A stretch of DNA of 64,000 nucleotides, taken from contig NZ_CP093300.1 of NCBI RefSeq assembly GCF_022812285.1, positions 3,596,001 through 3,660,000 of the forward strand. The letters run 5' to 3'. Shown here in pieces: positions 17,086 to 25,809 of this stretch. The position numbers and the translations under genes were made by a program. The notes beneath the pieces are model-generated. The model did no database searches, was not told the origin of the DNA, and was given only the letters and a program-made list of their open reading frames with translations. Position 1 is the first letter of the stretch; each line of letters starts with the position of its first letter. This DNA comes from Alkalihalobacillus sp. LMS39. GTDB lineage: Bacteria > Bacillota > Bacilli > Bacillales > Bacillaceae_F.

Positions 17086-18426
17086 TTAATCGACTACTCT
17101 TGTTCTTCCAGTTTCCCATCTTTCATTTAATTCATTTGTAATCTCTTCAAACGTTTCTGCACGATTTCCAATTCCAGCTTCAATGATTCTTTGTTTAAAA
17201 CCTTCTACCCATAAGCCTACTTCTGATTCATTATCAATCATATCCAAGAAACCTTCTTCCCCTTCGCGGTGAGGATTTTCTGAAATGAATTCAACCCCTA
17301 ATTCATCAAATGAAGCAAGCGTTTCAGGATAATCTTCCCCAACAACTGGAGAAATCCCACCTTGGTCTACTGCATAATTTGATTCATTAATAAAATAGTC
17401 TACCCATGCTCGAGCCGCATCTTTATTTGCTGAATTGACATTAATACCGATATTAAAGTCAGCAGCGACCGCGGAATAAATCGTTCCGTCTGGCTGTGTA
17501 TAAGGAAACGGCATATATCCAATTGAATCTGGATTCGAGGCTAACTCTTGAACTTGCGTTATTGCCCAAGAACCTAATACCATCGTTGCCACTTTGCCAT
17601 CTGCCATCATTTGTTTTGAAGATTCCCAATCTGTTGTTAATGGGTCATTTTCAATCAGTCCTTGCTCTGCCACATCATACATCACTTTATATAATGTGTG
17701 ATGTGGTTGACCTTCTGCAAAAGGATGCTCAATATCTATTAATTGATTTGGAAAATCAGCATCGCCTGCAATTGAAGTTCGGTTTGGCTCCCACTGATTT
17801 AATGGCCATCCTGCACTATAATTTGTGTATAAAGGAATAGCATCTGTTTTTTCCTTAATTGCTTGTAAAGCTTCTAGGAACGCTTCTGGTGTTGCTGGTA
17901 CATCTGTTACACCTGCCGCTTCAAATACATCCTTGTTATATAAAATCCCATTGGCATTGATTGTTATCGGAATGCCGTATGTCACACCTTGATACGCCAT
18001 ATCGTCTACAAATAAATATTGCTCTAACATTTCTTCTGTTGCTCCTAACGGCTCAAAGAAATGTGGTAAATCTTCGACTGGAACATTATCAGGAATCATG
18101 AGTACATCCCCGTATTCTTTTGTACTCATCCGAATATTCACTTGCCCTTGATAATCTGTAATCGCTTCAAAACTAACTTTTACATTTGGGTATGTTTCAT
18201 TAAACTGTGCCGCATATTCTTTAAAAACCGTATCGACGATATCTGTTCGATGAATTAACACCGTTAGCTCACCTTCAATTTCATCCGGTGATACATTCGT
18301 TAATTCGCCATCTTCTCCAAGCTCTGGGACTGCTTCTTCGCCTTGTCCACCACATCCAACTAACGTGAAAGATACAACCGCTATCGTAGCCAATAACCAT
18401 CCTCTTACTTTTTTAAATTTACTCAT
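17086..18426 (-). CDS. Manno-oligosaccharide ABC transporter binding lipoprotein
   Basis: A 446-residue CUT1 solute-binding lipoprotein with lipobox LVGC (Cys25) and an acidic linker. It is the first gene of an operon with two permeases and a GH113 enzyme, which points to beta-manno-oligosaccharides as ligand (inferred). It is a close paralogue of the orphan binding protein at 8874-10211; the two differ mainly in the linker and in scattered substitutions. The operator and promoter lie directly upstream. Confidence 0.92.
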   Translation of the reverse strand: MSKFKKVRGWLLATIAVVSFTLVGCGGQGEEAVPELGEDGELTNVSPDEIEGELTVLIHRTDIVDTVFKEYAAQFNETYPNVKVSFEAITDYQGQVNIRMSTKEYGDVLMIPDNVPVEDLPHFFEPLGATEEMLEQYLFVDDMAYQGVTYGIPITINANGILYNKDVFEAAGVTDVPATPEAFLEALQAIKEKTDAIPLYTNYSAGWPLNQWEPNRTSIAGDADFPNQLIDIEHPFAEGQPHHTLYKVMYDVAEQGLIENDPLTTDWESSKQMMADGKVATMVLGSWAITQVQELASNPDSIGYMPFPYTQPDGTIYSAVAADFNIGINVNSANKDAARAWVDYFINESNYAVDQGGISPVVGEDYPETLASFDELGVEFISENPHREGEEGFLDMIDNESEVGLWVEGFKQRIIEAGIGNRAETFEEITNELNERWETGRTRVVD

Positions 18427-18452
18427 GTTTTTCTCCCCCTAAACTTTTTTTA

Positions 18453-18472
18453 TTAAGTTATCGTTAAAGTAA
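18453..18472. promoter_or_regulatory. Mannan-locus operator copy before the importer operon
   Basis: TTAAGTTATCGTTAAAGTAA lies 26 bp before the binding-protein start and 8 bp downstream of the -10. Confidence 0.7.
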
Positions 18473-18479
18473 TAAGTTA

Positions 18480-18508
18480 ATGATATCCTGTTACCGCTTT
18501 CTTGTCAA
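18480..18508 (-). promoter_or_regulatory. Sigma-A promoter of the importer operon, with cre-like site
   Basis: TTGACA (18508-18503) and TATCAT (18485-18480) are 17 bp apart on the minus strand. A cre-like TGTTACCGCTTTCT (18489-18502, last base off consensus) fills the spacer, so CcpA control is likely. Confidence 0.7.
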
Positions 18509-18552
18509 TGACTGATCTATATTTTTTATTCATTACATAATCTCTCACTTTT

Positions 18553-18733
18553 GCGGCCAGAGCAGCCGTTATTTGTGAACATGATACAGGTTTCCTTTTC
18601 TTAGCGGCCACAGGAGCGCTTATTCACGCAAAAGCAACGCTATTCTTAGCGATCTATTATGATTAACTGCTCCTGTGTCCACCAATGTTCCAAAACGCTA
18701 GTAATGTTCACAGATAACGGTTTTCATGGCCGC
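18553..18733. repeat. 181-bp palindromic dispersed element, copy 1
   Basis: Starts GCGGCCAGAGCAGCCGTTAT and ends as the imperfect inverse (GATAACGGTTTTCATGGCCGC region). A second inner pair is GCGGCCACAGGAGCG against CTGCTCCTGTGTCC. The whole element can fold into one long hairpin. The copy at 41650-41830 has the same length and is about 90% identical by eye. No open frame spans it. Confidence 0.8.
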
Positions 18734-18760
18734 TTTTGACAGTGAACCCAAGTGCTCTTC

Positions 18761-18810
18761 TTGAATAAGCTTTCAAAGCTTCGCTGCTAGACCAAAAATT
18801 TTATACTCCC
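18761..18810. repeat. Dispersed AAGCTTTCAAAGCTT repeat
   Basis: TTGAATAAGC, the 15-bp palindrome, then CTGCTAGACCAA and TTTATACTCCCTC. The same order occurs at 41591-41641, where this repeat precedes the 181-bp element instead of following it. Confidence 0.65.
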
Positions 18811-18823
18811 TCTTTTAAACAAC

Positions 18824-18852
18824 AAAAAAGAACGCCGAAGCGTCCTTTTTTT
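18824..18852 (-). terminator. Terminator of the DUF624 gene
   Basis: AAAAAAGAACGC and GCGTCCTTTTTT arms with a 4-nt loop, just beyond the stop codon at 18860. Confidence 0.75.
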
Positions 18853-18859
18853 CAATCTA

Positions 18860-19456
18860 TTACTTTACTTCAACTCTCTTGACTTTCCCTAATAAAGCAA
18901 CAATGGCATAACCATAAACCGTCGGAAAACTAACGATAAATAACAACAAATTTATTGTCGCAATATAAAATAAACCATAGAGGATTGCTAACAAAATGAT
19001 TGAAACAAAAATGTTTTTTACCGATGTTAAAAATCCATAAATAAGAGCTTGTTTTGGTTGTTTTTTTAGAAAAACAATAAAGTAAATACTATACGACACA
19101 ATAACAATAAAAATTGCGAGTAAATATAAAAGAATGATTGTTACTAGAAGTGTAGATGTATTTGTTTCAGTAGCATTAACAAAATATAAGCTAACATAAG
19201 ATAAAATGAGAAAAATCGACACAAAAAATGAAAAAAGGGTTAAATGTTGATATTGAGCATAACTTTCCCGATAAAGTTCTCTTACACTCACTTCATTTTC
19301 TTTTCTATCTTTTCGAATAGCATCTATTACGGTCACTACTCCACATAAAGCTGGGATGAAACCATACACAACAAAACCTTTGCATAAATAAAGCCAAAAA
19401 AACAAACTTGCTTTAATTAAATTATATACTTTTATAATAAAATGAAGCTCAAACAT
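18860..19456 (-). CDS. DUF624 (YesL-like) membrane protein
   Basis: A 198-residue membrane protein with five predicted helices. The N-terminal region (FLYL..GF..YGFIPALCGVVTVI) and the charged loop before helix 3 match the YesL/DUF624 family, which accompanies oligosaccharide ABC transporters and polysaccharide operons in Bacillus; its biochemical role is unknown. It lies 27 bp downstream of manA in the same direction, so the two are probably cotranscribed, and a terminator follows. Confidence 0.8.
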   Translation of the reverse strand: MFELHFIIKVYNLIKASLFFWLYLCKGFVVYGFIPALCGVVTVIDAIRKDRKENEVSVRELYRESYAQYQHLTLFSFFVSIFLILSYVSLYFVNATETNTSTLLVTIILLYLLAIFIVIVSYSIYFIVFLKKQPKQALIYGFLTSVKNIFVSIILLAILYGLFYIATINLLLFIVSFPTVYGYAIVALLGKVKRVEVK

Positions 19457-19483
19457 TTTTCCCCTCCTTTCCAGAATCGAAGA

Positions 19484-20437
19484 CTACGATGAAAATGAAT
19501 AAATAAACTGTGCTTTTCCACTTAACTTAAATTCATTTACTGTCGAAGGGATAATAAAGTGACTTCCTTTATTAAAGGGAAATAACTTATTATCTACCTT
19601 AATCTCACCATCCCCACTAATACAACTGAACAGAAGAAACTTACCATTCGTCTCTTTTTCGACTTCCCCATGTAACGCTCCATGAAAAACAGTAAAATAA
19701 GTTTCTCCTACAAGTTTTTTTTCTAATAATCCTTCGTTTTGTCTAGTTATTGGTTTCACATTGAAATCTTCATGCGGAATAGACATCACTTGAATGGACT
19801 CTTTTATATGAAGCTCCCGTTTTTGTCCATTTTCATCTATTCTGTCATAGTCATACACTCGATATGTTGTATCTGAACTTTGCTGCGTTTCTAAAATTAA
19901 CGTTCCTTTTCCGATCGCATGAACTGTCCCACTAGGCACATAAAAAAAGTCACCCGGTTGAATCGGGACTTTCTTTAATAATTGCTCCCATTGCCCTTCT
20001 TCAATTAATGAACATAGCTCTTCTTTCGTTTTCGCATAGTGCCCTAAAATTAATTCGGCACCTTCATCACAATCAATGACATACCAACACTCTGTTTTTC
20101 CTAGCTCTCCTTGCTCATGAATTAACGCATAGTCATCATTTGGATGAACTTGTACAGATAAATCCGTGTTTGCATCTAGTATTTTTACGAGTAACGGGAA
20201 TTGCTCTCCTTGCTCATGACCAAAAAGTTCACGGTGTTGGTCCCAAGCATACTGGAGACTCTTCCCTGCAAGAGGACCGTTTTTAATAATAGAAGGACCG
20301 TTTTTATGCCCTGATATCGCCCAACACTCTCCAGTTGTTTCAGATGGAATGTCATAATGGAATTTCTCTTGTAATGCTGTTCCTCCCCATATACGATCTT
20401 TAAAAATCGGCTTAAGAAACAATGGCTCACTATACAT
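19484..20437 (-). CDS. manA: Mannose-6-phosphate isomerase, class I
   Basis: A 317-residue Zn-dependent cupin enzyme that interconverts mannose-6-phosphate and fructose-6-phosphate. N-terminal PIFKDRIWGG, the metal-binding VQVHPNDDYA block and the PSGTVHAIGKGTLILE segment mark the Bacillus ManA/Pmi group (usually about 315 aa). It delivers mannose from mannan breakdown to glycolysis. It forms a unit with the DUF624 gene. A weak promoter (TTGTCT-16 bp-TATGAT) overlaps the upstream terminator; no mannan-operator copy was found before it. Confidence 0.93.
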   Translation of the reverse strand: MYSEPLFLKPIFKDRIWGGTALQEKFHYDIPSETTGECWAISGHKNGPSIIKNGPLAGKSLQYAWDQHRELFGHEQGEQFPLLVKILDANTDLSVQVHPNDDYALIHEQGELGKTECWYVIDCDEGAELILGHYAKTKEELCSLIEEGQWEQLLKKVPIQPGDFFYVPSGTVHAIGKGTLILETQQSSDTTYRVYDYDRIDENGQKRELHIKESIQVMSIPHEDFNVKPITRQNEGLLEKKLVGETYFTVFHGALHGEVEKETNGKFLLFSCISGDGEIKVDNKLFPFNKGSHFIIPSTVNEFKLSGKAQFIYSFSS

Positions 20438-20476
20438 AAAAAAACTCCTTTCTTATATAACGTATCATAAAGAATG

Positions 20477-20521
20477 AAAGATATCAGACAAATCTTATTT
20501 TGATTGTCTGATATCTTTTTT
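20477..20521 (-). terminator. Terminator of the epimerase-GH113 operon
   Basis: GATATCAGACAA pairs perfectly with TTGTCTGATATC and a long T-run follows. It ends the 22680-20521 operon before manA. Confidence 0.85.
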
Positions 20522-21450
20522 TATTTGGAAGCATAAAAAGCCTTTACTGTTTTTTCTGCTTTTTTTCCATACATACAGTAGTCATCATTTTGGGCTGCTG
20601 CCTCTTTTGAATAAAGAATAGCAGGCCAATCCCAAAGCATAAACCCGTTAATCCATTGGTGTCTAGATGTTTCACGAAACATCTCTTCAAAATATTGTTG
20701 TTGTGCATCTTCACTAACTTGACCTTTGTTGAGATTCCAATCGTTCGGAATGTCTGGAGAGCCATTTCTACTAGGACATCCAGCTTCCATGAAAAAGAAT
20801 GGTTTATTATATTTCTCAATAACCGGTTTAATCCGCGCACATTGTTCGTCCCAAGACCCTATTGGATAATAGCCGCTTGACGATATAAGATCAACAGCAT
20901 CCCACCACTTTACTTCTGTTTCTTGATACTTATCACAATTATACGTAATAAGTCCTGAATAAACTTCACGTACTTTTTTAATTAACGCCCGCCACTCCAT
21001 TTCTTTTCTGTCCGTTTGTACCATTTCACACCCAATACAAAACATTTCACAATTCGTTTCCTCAGCAATTTTAGCATAATGTAAAATAAAAGCCTCATAA
21101 CTCGCAAACCAGTCTGACCACTTCGGCTCACATGGAACATCAAGATCAAAAAAATTAATGTGAGCGCGCCATGTACCATCTTTGCAATTTACAACCGGCT
21201 TAAGACAAACGCTTAAACCTAATTCCTTTGCTTTGTTAATAGCCCAATACACTTCATCATCTGTTACAACTGGGGCATTTTTAAAATCAATTTCTGTAGA
21301 AAATGCCGTTTCCTGCAATCCTTGAAAAGCGATAGCTGTCCAATTAACAGCCATTTCTGACATCGTGATCATCGATTGCTGTGCTTCTTCTGTTTTCCAT
21401 TCTCCTCGTGTTCCTACCCATCCCCATGTCATCCCTTTAATATATTCCAT
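20521..21450 (-). CDS. Second GH113 beta-mannan hydrolase
   Basis: A 309-residue GH113 protein with N-terminal GMTWGWVGTRGEW, acid/base Glu in CIGCEM and nucleophile Glu in FMEAGCPSRNG. It is paralogous to the enzyme at 14165-15157 but diverged, so the two may differ in preferred chain length or in exo/endo action. No signal peptide is present. It follows the 2-epimerase gene by 30 bp and shares its promoter, which couples mannobiose release to its epimerisation. Confidence 0.87.
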   Translation of the reverse strand: MEYIKGMTWGWVGTRGEWKTEEAQQSMITMSEMAVNWTAIAFQGLQETAFSTEIDFKNAPVVTDDEVYWAINKAKELGLSVCLKPVVNCKDGTWRAHINFFDLDVPCEPKWSDWFASYEAFILHYAKIAEETNCEMFCIGCEMVQTDRKEMEWRALIKKVREVYSGLITYNCDKYQETEVKWWDAVDLISSSGYYPIGSWDEQCARIKPVIEKYNKPFFFMEAGCPSRNGSPDIPNDWNLNKGQVSEDAQQQYFEEMFRETSRHQWINGFMLWDWPAILYSKEAAAQNDDYCMYGKKAEKTVKAFYASK

Positions 21451-21480
21451 ATTCCTTCTCCTCTTCTTCTACTGCAAAGA

Positions 21481-22680
21481 TTATTTTGACATTTCTTTTA
21501 TTCTTGCCAGTATTTCAAAACAAAACCTACTGTTATGATACGGACATTTCCACGGTTCAACTTTAGGCAAATTTGAAATTTCTAGATTCGCCTCACGCTT
21601 CCAATACCATTCCCTGTTTTGTTGATCAATGATATATTTTTTCGTGAACGTCCATATTCGATCGACTGTTTCTACATAGGCTTGATCGGATGTTAGCTGA
21701 TAGGCATTAAAAAAACCTACCATCGCTTCTGCTTGAACCCACCAGATTTTATCTCTATCGATATGTTCATTTTCCCGTTCATTTATCACGCTTCCATCTT
21801 GATCTAGCCCTTCTTCTAACACCTTTTTTGCCATCGCAATGGTAATATTTTGTACTTTCATTAGCAGTTCCACATCTTCAAGCACTTCGGCTGCTTCGTA
21901 CAAAAGCCAACTCCCTTCGATGTCATGACCATACGAAATAATGTCTGATTTTGAATTCCATTTCTCATCAAAAAATAATTTAAATTGAGCTTCCTCAGAA
22001 ACAATATGCTCTAACGTTACAACGATTAATTCCTTCACTTTTTCCTTAAAGTGCTCATCTTTCCACACTCTATATAAGTTTGTATACGCCTCTAAAATGT
22101 GGAGATGCGTATTCATTGATTTTGGCGTATTTAAGTCTTTTCCACTTAATCGTAAATCTTCATCAGTCCGCCATTCGCGTGTGAACGCTTCAAAATATCC
22201 TTTGTTTTCTTTGTCATACGAATATTTTTCTATTAATTCATATAGCTTAATCGCTAGTTTCAAGCTTTCTTCCTCTTTCGTCGCCATATAATACTCTGTT
22301 AATCCATATATCCCAAAAGCTTGATTATAAATATGTTTCCTATCTTCTACTGGCACTCCTTTGAAATCTACCATCCAGTAAAGGCCATCGTATTCCTTAT
22401 CCCAAAAAACATTTTTTACATATTGAAATGCATGTGTTGCCATTTCTAAATATCGTTCGTCACCATATGTCCGGTAAGCTTTTGCATAAGTCCATAAAAT
22501 TCTAGAATTTAATATACAACCTTTTTCAGCACCCTTGTTCACATCTAAATCGTTCGTAATGAAACCATAAAAACCACCGTTTATTTCGTCGACTGTATGC
22601 TCTATCCAAAAAGGAAGAATATTTTCTTTTAGTTCCATTTCAATCTCTTGATATAGGGTAGGTAGCGTATTTAATGTCAT
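21481..22680 (-). CDS. Mannobiose (cellobiose) 2-epimerase
   Basis: A 399-residue (alpha/alpha)6-barrel epimerase of the N-acylglucosamine 2-epimerase superfamily. The GHDIEGSWLLYEA block, WWVQAEAMVGFFNAY and the C-terminal CPYHNSRFCFEIL carry the conserved His and Glu residues of cellobiose 2-epimerases. Next to GH113 and GH130 genes the expected reaction is beta-1,4-mannobiose to mannosyl-glucose, the substrate of the phosphorylase at 24078-25253. It is the first gene of its operon, with a strong promoter and an operator copy upstream. Confidence 0.9.
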   Translation of the reverse strand: MTLNTLPTLYQEIEMELKENILPFWIEHTVDEINGGFYGFITNDLDVNKGAEKGCILNSRILWTYAKAYRTYGDERYLEMATHAFQYVKNVFWDKEYDGLYWMVDFKGVPVEDRKHIYNQAFGIYGLTEYYMATKEEESLKLAIKLYELIEKYSYDKENKGYFEAFTREWRTDEDLRLSGKDLNTPKSMNTHLHILEAYTNLYRVWKDEHFKEKVKELIVVTLEHIVSEEAQFKLFFDEKWNSKSDIISYGHDIEGSWLLYEAAEVLEDVELLMKVQNITIAMAKKVLEEGLDQDGSVINERENEHIDRDKIWWVQAEAMVGFFNAYQLTSDQAYVETVDRIWTFTKKYIIDQQNREWYWKREANLEISNLPKVEPWKCPYHNSRFCFEILARIKEMSK

Positions 22681-22728
22681 TTCGTAGATTCTCCTTATTT
22701 ATTAGTTACTTTGAAACATCCGATTAAA

Positions 22729-22748
22729 TTAGTTTATCGTTTAAGTTA
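22729..22748. promoter_or_regulatory. Mannan-locus operator copy before the epimerase operon
   Basis: TTAGTTTATCGTTTAAGTTA lies 8 bp downstream of the -10 and 49 bp before the epimerase start. Confidence 0.7.
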
Positions 22749-22755
22749 CAAATAA

Positions 22756-22784
22756 ATCATATCTTGATACTGTTTTCCTGTCAA
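22756..22784 (-). promoter_or_regulatory. Sigma-A promoter of the epimerase operon
   Basis: TTGACA (22784-22779) and TATGAT (22761-22756) with a 17-bp spacer on the minus strand. Confidence 0.75.
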
Positions 22785-22882
22785 TGGATTTGAACACTTT
22801 TCTATAGTAAAACGGAATTTAATCAATTGGGACACCAAGAGTAATCAAAAAAATCCTCCAGTATCACCTACATAACACCAAA

Positions 22883-22914
22883 AACGCCTTTGAGAAATAA
22901 TTCTCAAAGGCGTT
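22883..22914 (-). terminator. Terminator after the LacI-family gene
   Basis: AACGCCTTTGAGAA pairs perfectly with TTCTCAAAGGCGTT around a 4-nt loop. Confidence 0.85.
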
Positions 22915-22945
22915 TCTATTTATGTTGATTTTGTTTAATTGTTTG

Positions 22946-23986
22946 TTATAGGTTGGAGATAAGACCATTCTCTTCTTCTCTATATAGTGATTTTACTGAA
23001 TCACGATGGACGATTTTTCCTTTTACTAACACTCTGCCGTAATTTTTATCGATATTTTTAATTTTACCGATAATAAATTTTACCGCAACTTTTGACATCT
23101 CCTCGATATCAACTTGTACAGTTGTGAGGGATGGATTGGATAAAGTTGAATAAATATCATTATCAAACCCTACGACAGAACAATCTTCTGGAACAGAAAC
23201 ACCTAACGCTTGGAGTTTGTTAATTAAATTAAAAGCAACTTGGTCACAATTACAAACAAAAGCCGTTGGTAGTGATTCTGGTATAATTAAATCAATATAA
23301 CTTCCACGTTCATCTCGATCGCTAATGATAAAATCATTTTTTAATGTGAGTTTATGTTCTAATAACGATTTATAATATCCTAAAAATCGGTCTTGGATAC
23401 TGCTCGTTGAGTGAATATTTCCGACAAAAGCAATGTCTTGGTGTCCGCTTTTTATTAAGTAATTCGTAAGCTCATAAACCGCGTAAAAATTATCCGTAAT
23501 AATCGAATCAATTTCTGAATGGTCTGTATAAAAATCTAAGAACACTTTTGGTATTCCATTTTCTGTTAGAAGATCAATATACTCGGTACTTATTTGTCCT
23601 AATATAATAAATCCATCAACTTTATTTTCATAATATATTCGAGGTAAATTTAAGTTTTTTTCATCATCTTCCGTTAACATCTGAAGAATGCCATAGTAAT
23701 TATAATCCTCAAGCATTTTTGTGATATATTGATAAAATTTTAAATAAAAGGATTGATCCTCACCTATAAATCGCTCTGGAATGACAATGCCTATATTATA
23801 GGAATATCCTTCTTTCATCGACTTTGCCACTGTATTAAAGCGATATCCCATTTCCTCTGCCAAATCTTTAATCTTTTGTTTTAGTTCTTCACTGACTCCT
23901 TCTTTATCATTTAAAGCCTTTGAAACCGTAACACTACTTACTCCGATCTTATCTGCAATGTCACGCATCGTTACATTATTTTTCAT
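22946..23986 (-). CDS. LacI-family repressor, probable regulator of the mannan locus
   Basis: A 346-residue regulator. The N-terminal helix-turn-helix reads MRDIADKIGVSSVTVSKALN with a hinge helix that follows, and the periplasmic-binding-protein-like effector domain covers about residues 60-335. The ATG at 23986 has AGGAGG eight bases upstream; an in-frame ATG at 24010 lacks a site. It lies 91 bp behind the GH130 gene in the same direction and is probably read from that gene's operator-controlled promoter. It is the only LacI-type gene in the window, so it is the best candidate to bind the seven 20-bp sites; mannobiose or mannosylglucose would be a logical inducer (inferred). Confidence 0.9.
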   Translation of the reverse strand: MKNNVTMRDIADKIGVSSVTVSKALNDKEGVSEELKQKIKDLAEEMGYRFNTVAKSMKEGYSYNIGIVIPERFIGEDQSFYLKFYQYITKMLEDYNYYGILQMLTEDDEKNLNLPRIYYENKVDGFIILGQISTEYIDLLTENGIPKVFLDFYTDHSEIDSIITDNFYAVYELTNYLIKSGHQDIAFVGNIHSTSSIQDRFLGYYKSLLEHKLTLKNDFIISDRDERGSYIDLIIPESLPTAFVCNCDQVAFNLINKLQALGVSVPEDCSVVGFDNDIYSTLSNPSLTTVQVDIEEMSKVAVKFIIGKIKNIDKNYGRVLVKGKIVHRDSVKSLYREEENGLISNL

Positions 23987-24077
23987 GGAAACACCTCCTA
24001 CTTTACCCATTATGACAAATACTATCAGTATTATTCTATACTAAAGCAATAAAGTTTGTAACTATAATTTCAAAGGT

Positions 24078-25253
24078 TTACTTTCCAAGTAATCTTAAGT
24101 TCCTTTCGATTAAAGATTTTCTTTGTTTTGCATTCTCAATCGAGCAAAGTTGGTCTTCCGGTGTATTAAAGGTATAGTCCACTAATTTATCAATAGTCGT
24201 TGTTGCAACATGCATTCTCGTATCACTTGATGCATAATAAATAAAAACCTTATTCTCTTCATTTACGATAACACCATTACAAAAAATAACATTAGAAACA
24301 TCGCCCACTCTCTCGTCGTCGTAAGGTGCAATAAAGTGACCACCGGGTTTGGCAATAATTTTCTCTGGTGCTGCTAAACTAGTCGCAAACGTGTATAATA
24401 CATATCTTAATCCAGCAGCCGTATTTCTCACTCCATGTGCAATATGAATCCAGCCTTTATCTGTCTTAATCGGAGCAGGTCCTTGTCCATTTTTCACTTC
24501 ATAAACGGTATGATATACTTTCTCGTCCATAATGACTTCTTCTTGAATGACTGGATTTGTTATATCATCACAAACTCCAAAGGCTATCCCTCCACCTTTT
24601 CCAGTTGAAATGAATCCATCTTGAGGTCGAGTGTAAAACGCATATTTTCCATTAATAAATTCTGGGTGTAAGACAACATTTCGTTGTTGTGGCGAAGGTG
24701 TTTCAATATTAGGCATTCTTTCCCACACCTTTAAATCTTTTGTTCGAACCAACCCAGCTTGTGCAATGGCACTTGAAGTATCAAACTCTGAAGCTTCTGG
24801 ATCTTTACTTTCCGAACAGTAGATTCCATAAATCCATCCATCTTCATGTTGGACTAATCTCATATCATATATATTTGTTTCTTCTTCGTATGGATTATCC
24901 CAAACAATTGGAGTATCAATAAATTCAAAATTATCTATTCCATTCTCACTAACTGCGAGAGCAAAAAATGACTTCCTATCTACTCCCTCTGTTCGAACTA
25001 CTAAATAATATTTTCCCTCCAAGTAAATGGCACCTGCATTAAAAGTAGCATTGATACCTAAACGTTCCATAAAATGTGGATTTGTCGTTTCATCCAAATC
25101 AAAGCGCCAATGAATTGGTACATGATGACGTGTTAAGATAGGATATTGATAACGGTCATAAACACCATTATAAAACTCAGTATTTATGTGGTTTTTTCTT
25201 TTAATTAATTTTTGTTGCTCGTTTACTAGTTCAACATATTTTTTATGAATCAT
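24078..25253 (-). CDS. 4-O-beta-D-mannosyl-D-glucose phosphorylase, GH130
   Basis: A 391-residue five-bladed beta-propeller phosphorylase of GH130 subfamily 1. The N-terminal [20 protein letters not shown] segment, the Asp in NIYDMRLV and [20 protein letters not shown] are family marks, and length matches known mannosylglucose phosphorylases (about 390). It splits mannosyl-glucose with phosphate to mannose-1-phosphate and glucose. With the 2-epimerase this forms the two-enzyme energy-saving route first described in Bacteroides. No phosphomannomutase is present in the window to use the mannose-1-phosphate. Confidence 0.92.
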   Translation of the reverse strand: MIHKKYVELVNEQQKLIKRKNHINTEFYNGVYDRYQYPILTRHHVPIHWRFDLDETTNPHFMERLGINATFNAGAIYLEGKYYLVVRTEGVDRKSFFALAVSENGIDNFEFIDTPIVWDNPYEEETNIYDMRLVQHEDGWIYGIYCSESKDPEASEFDTSSAIAQAGLVRTKDLKVWERMPNIETPSPQQRNVVLHPEFINGKYAFYTRPQDGFISTGKGGGIAFGVCDDITNPVIQEEVIMDEKVYHTVYEVKNGQGPAPIKTDKGWIHIAHGVRNTAAGLRYVLYTFATSLAAPEKIIAKPGGHFIAPYDDERVGDVSNVIFCNGVIVNEENKVFIYYASSDTRMHVATTTIDKLVDYTFNTPEDQLCSIENAKQRKSLIERNLRLLGK

Positions 25254-25281
25254 AATAATACACTCCTCTTAGGTTTACTTA

Positions 25282-25301
25282 TTACTTAATCGTTAACTCC
25301 C
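25282..25301. promoter_or_regulatory. Mannan-locus operator copy before the GH130 gene
   Basis: TTACTTAATCGTTAACTCCC lies 10 bp downstream of the -10. The left half and core fit well and the right end is degenerate. A related half-copy (TTACTTAATC) at 25315-25324 overlaps the -10. Confidence 0.6.
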
Positions 25302-25311
25302 TATATTACTC

Positions 25312-25340
25312 ATGTTACTTAATCTTTATTCCATTGTCAA
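25312..25340 (-). promoter_or_regulatory. Sigma-A promoter of the GH130-lacI unit
   Basis: TTGACA (25340-25335) and TAACAT (25317-25312) with a 17-bp spacer. A weak cre-like AGAGAGCGCTTTCT (25343-25356) touches the -35. Confidence 0.65.
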
Positions 25341-25470
25341 TAAGAGAGCGCTTTCTAATTATAAGAACGTATTGAAATATTTCAAAGAATGAAATGTTTT
25401 TTAGAAGGTAAGGCATCGACAGTGAGTAGCTAGAGCATATTGTGGTGGAACTGCGATGAGTTTAGTCTGT

Positions 25471-25659
25471 CGTTTCGGACATCTATTCCGTTATATGTTA
25501 AAAATCTGGCCTTTTCTATTTTTTAACGGACACCTATTCCGCTATCTGCCCAATTAACCAAAAAAATCCTTGTTTTTGGACTACTTAGAGGAACAGATGT
25601 CCTTTAGCATTCGAAATACGTGATTCATTTTACAAATAGCGGAACACATGTCCGTAAGT
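25471..25659. repeat. Dispersed repeat with inverted CGGACAT..ATTCCG motifs, copy A
   Basis: Two forward motifs (CGGACATCTATTCCGTTAT and ACGGACACCTATTCCGCTAT) are followed after about 40 bp by two reverse ones (GAGGAACAGATGTCC and AGCGGAACACATGTCCG). A matching four-motif element of about the same length is at 44534-44722. No coding frame. Confidence 0.7.
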
Positions 25660-25770
25660 TTTTTCGGTCCCTAACATTGTCGCAACAAGCTGATAAATAC
25701 TACAGTTTCAAGTGTAAAAAAAGCCTCCAAAGCTTAACTGTACCAAAATCTTTATGCTTTCTTATATGTT

Positions 25771-25806
25771 TAAAAAAGGCCTAACGCAACGCGTCAGACC
25801 TTTTTT
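25771..25806 (-). terminator. Terminator of the mannanase gene
   Basis: AAAAAAGGCCTAACGC and GCGTCAGACCTTTTTT arms, placed at the stop codon of the anchor-bearing frame (25810). Confidence 0.7.
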
Positions 25807-25809
25807 TAA